A stretch of DNA of 64,000 nucleotides from CAVQYV01 sp963718295 [NCBI: uncultured Methylomirabilota bacterium] (GCA_963718295.1 CAVQYV010000009.1:166040-230039); one strand, 5' to 3'. Positions 35,907 to 46,847 are shown, counted from the stretch's first letter. Numbers and translations are program-made. Notes: generated by a model from the sequence alone, not told the origin.

Positions 35907-37108
35907 CTGTAAAAGTCAAGCACTTCCCGGACAGTCAGCCCCTCTCCGGGTCTAGGGTTAAGCCGCCTCTTTCGTCACTTGCTCTTTGATAGCCTTTCCG
36001 GCTTCGATGGTCTCGACGGGCTTCCTGCCCATGTTCCGATATCCTCGGTGGGGCCGTTCGTAGTTATAGTGCTGCAGCCAGCCTGTGGAGGTCCGCTTGT
36101 AGCGCTTCCACGGAGGCATAAAACGTCTTCCGAAAGGCCTCCCGGAAGAACTGATCCAGGGCCGTACGGTGGAAACGCTCCACGAAACCGTTGGTCCTCG
36201 GCGTTGCCACCTGGGTCCTCCGATGTTCGATATCCAAGAGCTCCAGGAAGATCTGATAGGGATGGATCATCGCCCGACCGCAGTATTCTCTTCCGTTGTC
36301 GGTCAGGATATGCTCCACCGCTAAGCCCTGAGCTTCGTAGAAGGGCAGCACCCGGTCATAGAGGACATCCACCGCGGTCTCTGGCAGCTTGGAGGTATAG
36401 AGCTTCCCGAAGGCGAAGGAGCCATAGGCATCCACCACGGCCTGGAGATATACCCGTCCGATCCCCTTCAGGGTACCTACCTGGAAGGTATCCTGGCAGA
36501 GCAGGTATCCCGGGATAAGAACTCTCCACATGGCGCTCTCGGAAACAGGGATTGGCTTTCTCCAGGAGAAGGATCTGCTCCTCGGTGAGATCGAGGTCCT
36601 GGCCGTTCTTTTCCTCCTCTAAACGGAGGAAGCGATTGTAGCGGGTCTCCAGATTCTCCTGGATCCAGAGGTTCCGGACGGTGCTGGGGCTCACACAGAA
36701 TCCCTTGCAGCCGGAGCTGATCGGAGATCCGCAGAGGGCCCCAGGCAGGATGCTCCAAGGATAGGGTAATCACCTTTTCTCCGACCTCCCGGGAGGTCTC
36801 AAGGGGAAAGACTCTTGGGATCGGGGGACGATCCAGGAGACCGTCCAGCCCTCTTTCCTGGAAGGCCCGTTTGTACTCATAGAACTGGCTCCGCGAGATG
36901 CTGTGGCGACGGCACGCCTCGGAGACATTGCGCAATCTCTCTGCAACCTGTAGCAAGGTGAGCCTCTTTTGTGCTAACTTCTGATCGGCAGTCATGTTCT
37001 CCTCCTTGGGGTTAGCGTTGGTTTCTGGGTGAAACCATCTTACCCGAAGAGGGGAATCACTGCCACTGACTTTCTAAGAACTGTAGGGGAAGATCCTAAC
37101 TTTTACAG
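35907..37108 (-). mobile_element. IS481-like insertion sequence, about 1.2 kb, with inverted repeats and target duplication
   Basis: The ends are inverted repeats: the left reads CTGTAAAAGTCAAGCACTTC and the complement of the right reads CTGTAAAAGTTAGGATCTTC, both beginning CTGTAAAAGT. A 5-base direct repeat GTCAG flanks the element (35902-35906 and 37109-37113), and removing the element restores the Fic fragment. The transposase runs on the minus strand and is frameshifted. Confidence 0.8.
35958..36995 (-). pseudogene. IS481-family DDE transposase, three frameshifts
   Basis: The N-terminal helix-turn-helix (RLTLLQVAERLRNVSEACRR, ISRSQFYEYKRAFQE) is in one frame to about 36710. It continues in a second frame (SPSTVRNLWIQENLETRYNRF), then a third holding the DDE core (VVDAYGSFAFGKLYTS, LTDNGREYCG, PRTNGFVERFHRT), and ends as WLQHYNYERPHRGYRNMGRK in a fourth stretch with stop at 35958. 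Each junction is explained by one extra base. The element is probably inactive as it stands. Confidence 0.8.
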
Positions 37109-37262
37109 GTCAGTTCCTCGTTGAGGCCGGGATCACGGAAGCGCAAAACTGCCTCCGCCTATTTGAAGGAGTGGAGAATATCGGTATCCTGCGGGGGCAG
37201 AGGTGGGACGAGAGAACCTGTACCTCAACACGAAAGTGTACGAACTACTTTCCCAATGACAT

Positions 37263-37420
37263 GTCCATGACATGGACGTATATTTGCGGACATGTCCGAA
37301 AAGCACGACTTTTTCGACATATCACTGCGAGATGATGGCGGCCCTATGAATTCGGTGGAGTTTGGCCATCCAGTTGAGGCATTGCGAGCATGCGAAGTTG
37401 AAATCACCATTTGTGATTTC
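37263..37420. repeat. cluster of short palindromes in a gene-free stretch
   Basis: Three inverted repeats: GTCCATG-A-CATGGAC (37263-37277), CGGACATGTCCG (37287-37298) and the hairpin GAAATCAC-CATTT-GTGATTTC (37400-37420). They could be operators or hairpins of a lost gene's upstream region; nothing more can be said. Confidence 0.5.
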
Positions 37421-37816
37421 GAGCATGTCTCCTGAAACCGCCGGATAGGATTTCATGCGGAGGATGAGAAATAGATTAGGTTCCGCTTGGGGACAAAAAA
37501 TTCAGGGGGCATATTAACAATTTTTCAGCCAATCTACGGAGTGCTGTTGAATCCATCATGAAGGAGGCAGATCCCTGGGGAGACGGGAACATGAAAATGG
37601 CATTATGTCCCCGGATTTGATCCAGTATACTCCAGGGGGAGATGGCAGAATTGCTGGGAAGGCGCTTCAAAATCGAGCGAGGTAACCTGAAAAAGCTCAT
37701 TGCTAACAAGATAGACCTGACCCTATTGCCTGCGCTATTCCCTGTAAACTTACCTCTGGCTTACTTGTATATTATCCCCGTAAGTGAGCAATATAGAAGC
37801 CCGGACTGTTTAACAA
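37421..37816. other. intergenic stretch, no recognised gene
   Basis: AT-richer than the core genome. A plus-strand frame at 37642-37851 (MAELLGRRFKIERGNLKKLI) runs into the tail of the minus-strand ATPase pseudogene and matches nothing I know. Confidence 0.4.
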
Positions 37817-38367
37817 CTATAAAATATCCTCTCTCAGCAAGTACCCCGTAATAGAACCTCTCTCCACCAAGAAATTTAGAGTCGCAATAACAGCATCTTT
37901 AGTTTTTCTCGTTTTTTTGATTTTGGAGCGATTGGTCAGTGCATATCTCCGAATCAAGTTTTCCAGGTAGTAAACGGTATTCACATCCAATTCGTCCGAG
38001 ACCAGCTTTGGCGTGCGTCCTATGATACTACTCAGCCAAAAAATGCCATCCTCCAAGACTTGCTGCCTATATGATTCAGAATTTACAGAGTAAGTAAGAA
38101 CTTGGAGGATAGCACCCTATTTCCTGCGCCACTTTCTCATCAGGAAAGATTTTTCTCTGTCTCGCAAAGAGTGCCACTCTTTGGCAGTTTCCTTCCACCA
38201 TGACCAAGCCAAAAGATAATTGTGGATAATTGCCGGCCCCTGATAGCGGAAGTAGCCTTTCTTGCAGATTTCTAGGACCGGTTGATAAAGGACATCCCAG
38301 ACTATCCAGAACTCTTCATATCGACCAACCGAATCTTTCACTGAGATAAACCCGGGTTCGACAGATC

Positions 38368-40175
38368 ATAGGTATGCGATTTCGAGATAAGAGAATAAAA
38401 TTCACGGGTTAAGATGGTATAGGTTTTTAGGCGTTTGCCTATGAAATCTGGGGGCTAAGTCCATCTTCTGGATCTTGGGCGGGGAAGAGATGCTCAAGAG
38501 TTTCAGTAAGTTAGTTTGTTCATGGGTCAGTTCGGTGCGCTGTAGTATACGCCCATCTTTGGATTCAAATTCTCCCAGATGCATCCGCTCCATCACGGCT
38601 CGAATCTGATCCCAAGTGTTCCCGGTTTGTCGCTCCGCTATGCGCACCAAGAGCAAAGCAAGGAAACAAAGAACACATGGGCCTGAATCCGTTACCTACC
38701 TTACGATGGTAAAGGGGTCGAAGCTCCAAAGTGGTCTTGAGAGTTCGGAAAGCCCTCTCCACTTCCATGAGCTGTTTATAGCCCAAGGCCACCTCTTGCG
38801 GACGGAGGCTGTCATCGCTGGTGGAGAGGGGATGCTTTCCATCCAGGTGCTTTTCCGCTTTCACCCTGGCTCGGTCAATCTGGAGCGCTCCGTTCTTCTG
38901 CTGCCTGAGGTAGCAGCCCATGGTCCAATGGGCCAGGAGGGCACAGACCGCTTTCTTGTGGGCCTTTCCCCTCTGGTCCCCCAAGGCCGAAAGAGCTTAT
39001 TCCAATTTCTGAAGAGTCCTTTCTCGGGTGGTTTGGTCTTTCTTAGCCTAGTCTCGGGATTATAGACCAAAACAAAGCGACGGCGACGCTCCCCCTGGCC
39101 CACGATGACTTCCTTCACCTCCAGATTGTCCTTGACCTTCTGGTATCTCCCCCCGGCGGGAGAGCGCTTCTTGATGCACCTCCTGGTCGTCCCGAAGTCT
39201 CTCGCCCAAGATGTAATGTCCTCCGGCTTGTTGCAGGATCGTCCGGTTCTCTTCGCTATTCATCCCTCGATCCATCACCCAGACACACCGGGAGAGCTTC
39301 CAGCCCGAAAGATCCCTCTTCACCCTCTCTACCGTAGTCATGTCTTGCGTATTTCCCGGAAGGGCCCAGCAGCGCACGGGGATGCCTTCTTGAGTCACCA
39401 CCAAGATCCCGATGACCACTTGCGGCAAATCCGGCCTCTTGTCCTTCGAATGGCCATACTTTCTCATCCCCTCTGCATCTTCTTCGTCCTTCTCGACATC
39501 AAGAATGCTGGTGGTATCAGAGAAGAGAAGGTCGACTTCCAAATGGAAAAGATCAGCGGTGGCAAAAAAGACCTCTTTCTGCATCTCTTCTCCGTGTTCC
39601 ATCGAGGAAATCCATGGCCCGGTAGAGATGCTGAAGGAAGATAGGCTCTGGGTTGCCCAGGGCTACCTCCTCCCTGACCCACTCCTCAACCCCTCGTTTA
39701 GAATCGGGAGCCAGAGCCCGGTTTGCTCCCATAGCGAAGATGGCCCATTCGATCGGGGACAGGAAAGCACGCTCCCCAGGGATTCGGTCAGGACTTTCTC
39801 CAAGCCCAGACGCTCCCGAGTTTTCGGAGCAGAAAGGCACCTCCCAGGGAAACACTCTTTGATAAAGCCCAGGGCCTGGGTATCTCTTCCCCAAAGCCGG
39901 CTGGAGGGCATCTTCAGGGGAGAGAAAGCGGCCGAGGCTCTTGACCAGACGTTTGATGGCCTCCAGGTCCAGGGAGTCTGCTCAGGCCGAAGGTGTAAAG
40001 GACATTGGCCTTGGCGCATCCCGTTTTCGGGGTCCCAGACATTGTCGGCCAGTTGGACGTAGGTGGTTACCGATCCGTCTTTGTTCTTGCGGGAGATGGT
40101 CCTTACATACATGCCTATCCTGATAGCATGTATCTTCCATTATGTCAAGCAGATAATTACATAGTGCATGCCTAT
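38368..40175 (-). mobile_element. IS1634-like insertion sequence, about 1.8 kb
   Basis: The ends carry related inverted repeats: ATAGGTATGCGAT at 38368 and, as complement of the right end, ATAGGCATGCACTAT finishing at 40175. The element sits inside the ATPase pseudogene: SHIENLGKL upstream and SVEPGFISVKDSVGRYEEFW downstream belong to one protein. A target duplication is not clear, so the exact ends are approximate. Confidence 0.7.
38402..40112 (-). pseudogene. IS1634-family transposase, several frameshifts
   Basis: Starts with MYVRTISRKNKDGSVTTYVQ, the typical IS1634 N terminus. Later pieces in other frames hold the DDE core: DLLFSDTTSILDVEKDEED, LPQVVIGILVVTQEGIPV, WVMDRGMNSEENRTILQQAG, and the C-terminal GYKQLMEVERAFRTLKTTLELRPLYHR (given in two parts: GYKQLMEVERAFRTLK and TTLELRPLYH), ending HLNP at 38402. 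At least five frame changes make it non-functional as read. Confidence 0.75.
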
Positions 40176-43100
40176 TAGTTTTCCCAGGTTCTCAATGTGG
40201 CTTTGTGAGAAATCAACAGTTTAGCCAATGCTCAAAGCCCACATATGCCTATTACTGTCGAACATGGGATAAACTCTTGCAGAAAATCGGCCGTATCTCT
40301 GGAATCGCTAGAAATTTTCAATAAAGGGTTTGAGATATCCTGTAATATCTTCTTTCTTGGAGGACAAAACAAAATACGCAACTTATTGAAAAACCTGCTC
40401 TTAACCTCATAATTAATCTCCTCTTTTATTTCATCATCTTGACCCCGGCGTCGGCGCCTATCATCCGCCATTACTCTGGCAGCAAATATTCGGAAGTCAG
40501 GCCCAGAAGACTCTATGAACTTCATTCTCCGTTTCCAGCGGTATAAGTTCAAATGCCGTGTTCAGCGCTTTAAGGCTCAGATTTTTTGAATCGCCCACGT
40601 CCTCGTAGCGGATGGTGTTAGACCTAACTTTCTTTAATTCTTTCCGATAGCGTCGCCAGAACTCCTTTTGTACCTCATCTTCGGAGAACTCGTAGATTCG
40701 CTTTTTGTAGTTCTCTTTCCGCACTTCAGTCACCAACCTAATATTGGGCTCTAGACTTAAGTATCCAAGCAATATTGACTGCGCATCCCTGGGGCTGATC
40801 TTCCACAAATCATGCAGTACTGCGCTGGTTGAAAAGGTGGATATCTGGGGCCACGGATTGAGAAGCGGTCAATAGCAGCATTTTTACATCGTCCTTGCTT
40901 TCCGGCAAGTGTTCATGAGGAAGGGAAGGCTTAGGATGACAGGTTGCCACACCATCGGAAATCTGATAGGAATATCTTTGGCTCCAAGAGGGCGAGAAGC
41001 GAAGTCAACAATAACTTTTTCTTGACAAAAAAGTCTTTTCTTCATCCGTCGAGCAAAATCTCTTATCATAATGGCACAGGTGTAGGCAGGAATAGAACAA
41101 TTAAAAGGAGAAACTGTTCATCGCTTCCCTTGGCGAGACCCTCCATAATTTCTCGTACTTCATTTATCACCAAATGTGGATCTATTTCATACTGTTCGTA
41201 TGTCTTGTATTTGTCCTGTTCTCTTTTGAACCGGTAATTCGACCATAACTGCAGCGGCATGTGTTTCCAACCCTCATTGATCCTTTGCAAAGAGTCTTCA
41301 CTATGCTTCTTCAGCTTGGGGTCTATTTCGGGCTCAAAAGTGATAAGTTTCTTATCCTCTTGTTCTGCTGGCTGCGTCTTCAACGGTCATTTTTCGGCTG
41401 TCCATTCTGGCCAGGAACAGGCGCCAAGTCTTATCTCCTTCTGATTGCTCCGACTCCGGGGGCAGTTTTTTGTAATATTCGTCCCAGATTCTCCAGATCT
41501 CCTCCCTTGTTTTTCAAAGTCCGGATTATTTTCAGACTTCACGAACTGATATTGGAAAGCGAGGTGTTCCAAGGAAAGCTTTCGGTGTTCAGAGTCACAG
41601 GCTTTTATCCTCTCATCCTCATCGGGATTCCCTTTCGTAGTCTCCCAAGCTCGGAAAGGAGACTTTTCATCATCAAGAGTTGGGCTATTAAGCGATTGGT
41701 CGAGAACTAATCGGCTTGAATCATAGAGAAACAGTTCCTTTGTCCGGAACAGTATCTTGGCAACGTTAAACAGCTTGGCCGGTTGCGCGAGAACCACACT
41801 CTTGACCACAGCAGTGAGTGATGCCGATCGGCTATTCCTTAGGATGTATTTGCACCATGATTCAAGAATTTCCTTAGAAGTGGCCTTTGCGTGTTCCAGA
41901 AGTGATCTTTCGAGTGCCATGTGGATCGATTCAAGGAGCTCCGTGGAAACCTGCGTTCCCCGATACGTATTCCAGAGTCTATTGCATATGTAATGTTTAA
42001 CGATTTCCCCATCATCAAAAATCAGCTCAATTTCTTCGACTTCATTTCTTCCAGTTCAGATTTTGCGAAACATTCGACCGTTTTGTTGGTAAAGGTAATG
42101 ATAAAATCGATAGTCGGATGCAACGAATATGTCAGCAACTGGTAAATCGAGGTCTCGATAGACTGGCAGGGAAATACTTGAAATCATATTTTTCGGCGAT
42201 ACAGAAATACTCTTCGACCCCTATTCCTGCATGGCCAAATTCTCTCTTCGGTACTCTGAACCAGTACAGATCCGCCAGCTTAATGACGTATTCTGGAAGA
42301 GCTTTTATCGTTTCTATCCCATCGGTCAGCAGAGCCAAGCACCGTCTTAACAATCACGTAATACTTGTCCCTATGGCCCGTCTTCTTGCCCGCCAGAATC
42401 TCATCAAAAATCAGCGATAATTCATTTCTGATCTCCGGAGATCCTTGGAGAATCGCCGGATAAGCTGGGTTTCAGTTTCATCGCGAGAGTATCCTAATCC
42501 TCCATGGGCCTCTATCTCTCCATAATAGTACAGCCCTATTTGGCTGGCTTTTCTCGTCGTGTCGCCCACCGTATTCTTGTTATTCCAATGGGTCAGCGGC
42601 GGCATAATTTTGTTCATATCGCGCAAACCGAACTGTTCTTTGTGCCTATGTATGAAGTCTATACTCAGGTCCCATCCTTTTCCCTTGGGTACGGTGAAAA
42701 CTGTTTTGAGGGCCATGCCTTCTGAACGGCGCAGTCCGATAAGGCGTAGGAATCGTTCATCGATCTGTTTACAGGCTATGCGGAGCAGAAAGACGATCCG
42801 CATCAAGAGCCTCTCATTATCCTCTAAGAGCTTCTTTTCAAAAGATCCTGGAAAAAGTTCCGGCATAGTCAGACTGGGAACCGAAATGAGGACTTCATCT
42901 TTCCAAAAACCTTCGGTCTGATCGTCGTTGATCGATTCCTCAACGAGCGTTTTTATTTTATTCGTATTTACGAGAAGCTGTTCCGACAGCCAGTTCCGGA
43001 AGGCTCAGCAATCGGCAAGGAACTTCCCAACGATTGCAAAAAGTCGCAAGAATCCCAACTTCATTGAATTTTCCTTCAATGATTTTGTCCAAGGCCCACT

Positions 43101-44539
43101 CTTCGTAGGGTTCGTGAGTGATGAAGTAGCCCCGGTTGTCGGAGTCGTACTTAATAATCTCGTCCGATTCAAGAGCTTTGAGAGCTTCATTATTCAAACT
43201 ATCGGCGCTACCGTAAAAGGAGCCACTCTCAGCACGAGTCTTGGCGATATTCCAGGAAACATTTCTCTCTTTTTTTCAATATGGATATTGTTTTTCTGAT
43301 AAGATGATCTCTGTATTTTTTTATTCCAAATGAGTTTTCTGAAGTCTGAGTAGGTTTTTGATTCTCCGCCACTTTCATAACTTTGCAGATACTCATTGAG
43401 ATAGGAGGGAGATAAGCAGCAGTTCCAAAACCCTTTCGCTTTGTGGAAGAGTGAAACCGTATTTCGTCCCGAGAAGAAAATCAAGATCCTCCTTGCGGAT
43501 ATTCTCAACATCCATTACTTCGAAAGAATGGCTGTTGAACAGTTCGACGAACTGCCATTTAAGATCATCCAAATAGCTGTATCGAGTCGTAAAGATGATC
43601 CGCCATCCTCCCTTAAGAAGCACAAAAGAATTCTTGAAACACTTCTTGATTCTCAATATCGGAAAGCTTTTCTGCCGAATCAATCACAACGTACTTCTCG
43701 TTTATACTTGCATGCTCCTTCAAAAAATCTGCAAATAGAAATGAACCGCCGTCGGCCAATAGCTCGTTAAGACTTTTGACATTGAACTCCGACCCTTTGA
43801 AAACGAAGCAAAGCGCATTATCCTTAAGCTCGTCATATAGTTCTTTCACTACCGCCGTCTTGCCAGTTCCTCCCCACTCCGCTTAATATGGTGAGCGGCG
43901 AACGATTGAAAGCGTTGCGAAGATTGTCGAGGACAGCCGAACAGTCAAATTTGATCTCGTTACTCTTGAAGAGGATTCTCGAACGAATAGGATCAAGGAT
44001 TGATTCCGTATGCTGTCGTAGCTCAGATATGAAATCAACAATGCTTTTTTCTAAGCTAAAGAAATGCTGGGCCAAGAGTCGGTTCACTTACTAAAGCAAG
44101 CTGCCTCTCAAATGGCTGGGAACCCTCCATTCCACCTTTATTCCCAGTGATTTTGCATAGTCTTTTCGATTTCCGTTTTGTAAGCCGGGTCTTTGGCATT
44201 TTTCTTCCGGCTTTCCGATAATTCTCTGTTAAGATAAAAAGGATCTTGGGTAACTGCCGGATTTCTTGTTTTTTGTAGGGCCTCGATGCTCTCTTTCAGT
44301 TCTTCCTTTTTCGTGCTGATACCTGTTTCAAGGAACTTGGGCCTGCCAACCGATGACTTCTCCGCCATGCTCGATAGGCTCGGTCTCGATTCCGGTCTGA
44401 TTCTTGTAGCGGAAAACTCCTTTATCCTGACCAAATTCAGAGCAAAACAAAAGATAGCAGAGTAATTCGAAATTCTTTTCTCTTCCCGCAAATTTTAAAC
44501 TGAAAATGGGCTCCAGTTGATTTCTTGAATTTGCATCAT

Positions 44540-44751
44540 TAATTGCTGATCCTCGTACTGGAAATGTTTCTATTTGATAAGAATTTTCTGTGCGACGGTC
44601 GGAGCATAAGACAAGGGAGTCTCGTATGTCAAAGGGATATTTGCGGTAAAAGGGGACGACGGACGAGACGTCATTTCTGAACGGAGTTATTTCGCTTATC
44701 GCAGATGCATCTCCTCCTTCGCTAAGTCCGCCACCGACCGTCTCTGGGGAT
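44540..44751. other. gene-free stretch upstream of the ATPase pseudogene, with a partial dispersed repeat
   Basis: No gene seen. Bases 44651-44710 are a shorter, diverged copy of the dispersed repeat described at 44752-44980 (tcatttctgaacggagttat and on to gcagatgc). Confidence 0.5.
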
Positions 44752-44980
44752 GGGACGTAGTTTCTGAATGAACTTATTTTCCATATCACAGATGCTTGCT
44801 GCAAATAAGCTCGGAAACCAGGTTCCCCCGTCTCCCTTCGGAATTGCTGGCGGCGGCATTATCTCCTTAGGAATTCTGAAGCATTGACTGCAGAGGATGG
44901 CCGACTTCCTGGTCCTGCACTTTCGCGGCAATCCCAAGAGCAGCTATCGTCCACACCTATCGCCCTGCTTGATTCTCCTG
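44752..44980 (+). repeat. dispersed direct repeat, copy A (about 229 bases)
   Basis: Begins gggacgtagtttctgaatga and ends cctgcttgattctcctg. Copy B at 52286-52513 matches along its whole length with few differences, and the first 100 bases recur at 53566-53667. All copies face the same way. Copy A lies just upstream of the XRE/ImmA gene promoter. Confidence 0.85.
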
Positions 44981-45015
44981 GGCACAAACCCCCGATGCGA
45001 CCCACGAAAAATATC

Positions 45016-45046
45016 TTGCGTTTTTACTAATGCAATATTATATTGC
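45016..45046 (+). promoter_or_regulatory. promoter of the XRE/ImmA gene with a palindromic operator over the -10 box
   Basis: TTGCGT (45016-45021), 17 bases, TATATT (45039-45044). A perfect palindrome GCAATAT-T-ATATTGC (45032-45046) covers the -10 box and is a good candidate site for autorepression by the downstream HTH protein. Confidence 0.6.
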
Positions 45047-45067
45047 CTTATGGAAAGGAGGGAGATC

Positions 45068-46192
45068 ATGACCAGCGATCGCCAGCGGAGCTTCAATCTC
45101 ATGGTTGGTGAAAGGGTGAAGGCGGCTCGCAAGACACTGGGGATGACCCAGCAGGAGCTTTCCAAAGGGCTCGACTTCAAAGACCGTCAGATTCTATCCA
45201 ATATCGAGAGCGGGCTGCGGAAAGTATCCTCGGATGAGTTGCTGGCTTTGATGCGAATCCTCGAAAAAAGCCTGGATTACTTTACCGATCCCTTCTTGCT
45301 CCTCGAACCAAAAGTCTTTTCCTGGCGCACTCAAGCCCCGCCTTCAGTAATCGATGCCTACGAGAATAAGGCTAGGAATATGGTCATGGCCTTTCGGCGG
45401 TTCTCGGAGCAACTGGGAGAGAGGTTCTCGCCCCTCGCCTTCAAACTTCACTTGTCCAAGAGGAGTACCTTCGAAGAAGCCTGGGAAGCCGGCGAAGCCC
45501 TTGCAGAGAAGTTCGCCTTAGGGGATACGCCGGCAGCAAAACTGCACAGGGCGGTGGAAAGGGAGATGAACATCGTCCTCCTGTATGTGGATCCCCCCGA
45601 GTCGATCTCCGGCGCTGCCTGCAGATTACCCGAGTTCAATGCCGTTCTCATCAACCGGAGTGAAGTCCCCGGACGGAGGAACTATGATCTGGCCCACGAG
45701 GTATTTCACCTGCTTACCTGGGATATGATGCCTCCTCCACCGCGTGAGATGATGTATGACGACCCCCGAAAGGGACCTCGGGTGGAGCGTCTGGCTGATA
45801 ATTTCTCCGCGGGGCTCTTGATGCCGAGAAAATCCCTTCAGACGAAATGGGAGCACAAGGGAGGTGTCGACCTCCACGAATGGATTACAAAAACCGCAAG
45901 GGAGTATTGTGTTTCCGCCAAGGCCCTTTACTATCGTTTACTGAATCTGAATTGGCTATCGGACACTGATATCCAGCGAATCAATCTGGAGAGGTTGACG
46001 ATGTCCAAAGACACGTGCAGGGAAGAGTCGAGGCCTAAACTCTACTCCCAGGTCTTCGTGGATCGTTTGCGGCGGACCTTGGAGAGAGGTCTGGTCAGTG
46101 TCAGAAAGGCCGCGAGCCTGCTCGATTGCACCATTGAGGATCTTGAGGACCTCTTCAAGGCCTACGGCATGAAAGTGCCTTTTGACCTATAG
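45068..46192 (+). CDS. XRE-family regulator with ImmA/IrrE metallopeptidase domain
   Basis: A 374-residue protein. An N-terminal helix-turn-helix (about 10-65: VGERVKAARKTLGMTQQELS, QILSNIESG) is fused to an ImmA/IrrE zinc peptidase domain with HEVFHLL (HExxH) at about residue 216 and a later glutamate/aspartate-rich RVERLADNFSAGLLMP segment. Such proteins act as antitoxins or cleave partner repressors. ATG 45068 is preceded by AAGGAGGGAG; earlier in-frame starts lie before the promoter. The PIN-like gene follows by 12 bases. Confidence 0.9.
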   Translation: MTSDRQRSFNLMVGERVKAARKTLGMTQQELSKGLDFKDRQILSNIESGLRKVSSDELLALMRILEKSLDYFTDPFLLLEPKVFSWRTQAPPSVIDAYENKARNMVMAFRRFSEQLGERFSPLAFKLHLSKRSTFEEAWEAGEALAEKFALGDTPAAKLHRAVEREMNIVLLYVDPPESISGAACRLPEFNAVLINRSEVPGRRNYDLAHEVFHLLTWDMMPPPPREMMYDDPRKGPRVERLADNFSAGLLMPRKSLQTKWEHKGGVDLHEWITKTAREYCVSAKALYYRLLNLNWLSDTDIQRINLERLTMSKDTCREESRPKLYSQVFVDRLRRTLERGLVSVRKAASLLDCTIEDLEDLFKAYGMKVPFDL

Positions 46193-46204
46193 GGAAGGCA
46201 ACCA

Positions 46205-46705
46205 TTGATCGGCTCAGGGCTTCATGTCTTGGTGGATACAAACGTGGTAATAGAAGCTCATCGGACCCGATGCTGGAAGGCGCTCTTGGGTCGATACAAG
46301 CTGGATACCGTCGAACAATGCCTCTCAGAGCTTGCCTCGGGGAATCAAATGCGGAGGGGCTATGTCCCGGTGGATGCGGATGAGATTCGTTCGGCCCTGC
46401 GGCCCAAATCCGTTACCGAAAAGGAACGGGCCGTATTTCAATCTCTGCTGGCAAACAGGGTGGACCTCGATCCGGGGGAGAGTGATTTGCTCACCTACGC
46501 GCGGACCTTACCGGAAGGGACCTATTTTCTATGCTCACCTGATAGACCGGCCTTATGGGCTACGAGAATTATGGGTATATTGGACCAAGTGGTTAGCCTC
46601 GAGGAGCTGCTGGAAGGTACAGGTGTGGGCCCTACTCTCCGAGAGCAGTACAAGAAGAAATGGCTGGCGCGGGAAAAGATAAAGATAAGGCTAGAGGTTC
46701 TATGA
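46205..46705 (+). CDS. PIN-domain-like protein, partner of the XRE/ImmA gene
   Basis: A 166-residue protein starting at TTG 46205 behind AGGGAAGGC. The first strand has VLVDTNVVIEA, and an acidic residue set (E in QCLSELAS, D in DPGESDLLTYA, D in LCSPDRPAL) resembles the PIN nuclease active site. It is co-transcribed with the XRE/ImmA gene and is plausibly the toxin of that pair. I recognise the fold only by these motifs. Confidence 0.7.
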   Translation: MIGSGLHVLVDTNVVIEAHRTRCWKALLGRYKLDTVEQCLSELASGNQMRRGYVPVDADEIRSALRPKSVTEKERAVFQSLLANRVDLDPGESDLLTYARTLPEGTYFLCSPDRPALWATRIMGILDQVVSLEELLEGTGVGPTLREQYKKKWLAREKIKIRLEVL

Positions 46706-46727
46706 GCACAGCCCCGCTGTTTCTTGC

Positions 46728-46847
46728 ATGCGGCATCTGATGAAAGAATACTGGCGATTCCTGTACAGCCTGCGGGTAGGAAGTCTTCCCAAGGCACCGC
46801 CGAAACCGGGGCAGATGCCGCTGTTTGACAAGGAGGCGGAACCGTGA
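46728..46847 (+). pseudogene. short 3' remnant ending in a PLFDKEAEP tail
   Basis: A 39-residue frame (MRHLMKEYWRFLYSLRV ... GQMPLFDKEAEP) whose stop overlaps the DUF1016 start (GTGA). The same tail, LGLFDQEAEP, precedes the second DUF1016 copy at about 51810-51855, so it is the end of a gene that once stood before DUF1016. Its identity is unknown. Confidence 0.4.

Larger units (their letters stand above)
35800..37258 (+). pseudogene. Fic-family protein C-terminal fragment interrupted by an IS element
   Basis: Left of the IS the frame reads VYSKELIEILFRQPYTKGQ; right of it the same type of sequence continues as FLVEAGITEAQNCLRLFEGVENIGILRG and, after one further frameshift, AEVGRENLYLNTKVYELLSQ with a stop at 37258. 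This is the winged-helix tail common to one class of Fic proteins. The N-terminal Fic domain is absent, so this is a remnant that was then split by the insertion at 35907-37108. Confidence 0.65.
37817..44539 (-). pseudogene. giant nuclease-STAND-type ATPase (Avs-like) defence gene, many frameshifts, split by an IS
   Basis: Reading the frames in order from 44539 gives one protein of about 1,640 residues. The N-terminal 170 residues look like a PD-(D/E)xK-type nuclease (REKNFELLCYLLFC, then ETEPIEHGGEVIGWQAKF with a QxK core, TEIEKTMQNHWE). Next comes a P-loop ATPase: NAFNRSPLTILSGVG and, after one extra G, GTGKTAVVKELYDEL; a Walker B-like KYVVIDSAEKL; WRIIFTTRYSYLDDL; and YFITHEPYEEWALDKIIE. 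The long C-terminal part has helical-repeat character and ends DVNTVYYLENLIRRYAL ... GYLLREDIL. At least ten single-base frameshifts, a TAG stop at 38117 and the IS1634-like element (38368-40175) break it. Base composition is lower in GC than the core. Defence role is inferred from architecture. Confidence 0.65.

Noticed and set aside
37263-37420. Possible CRISPR array in the palindrome cluster
   Set aside because: The palindromes differ from each other and are not evenly spaced; there are no repeated units with spacers and no cas genes.
38351-38370. tRNA T-arm-like sequence (gggttcgacag)
   Set aside because: No acceptor stem or anticodon arm can be formed around it.
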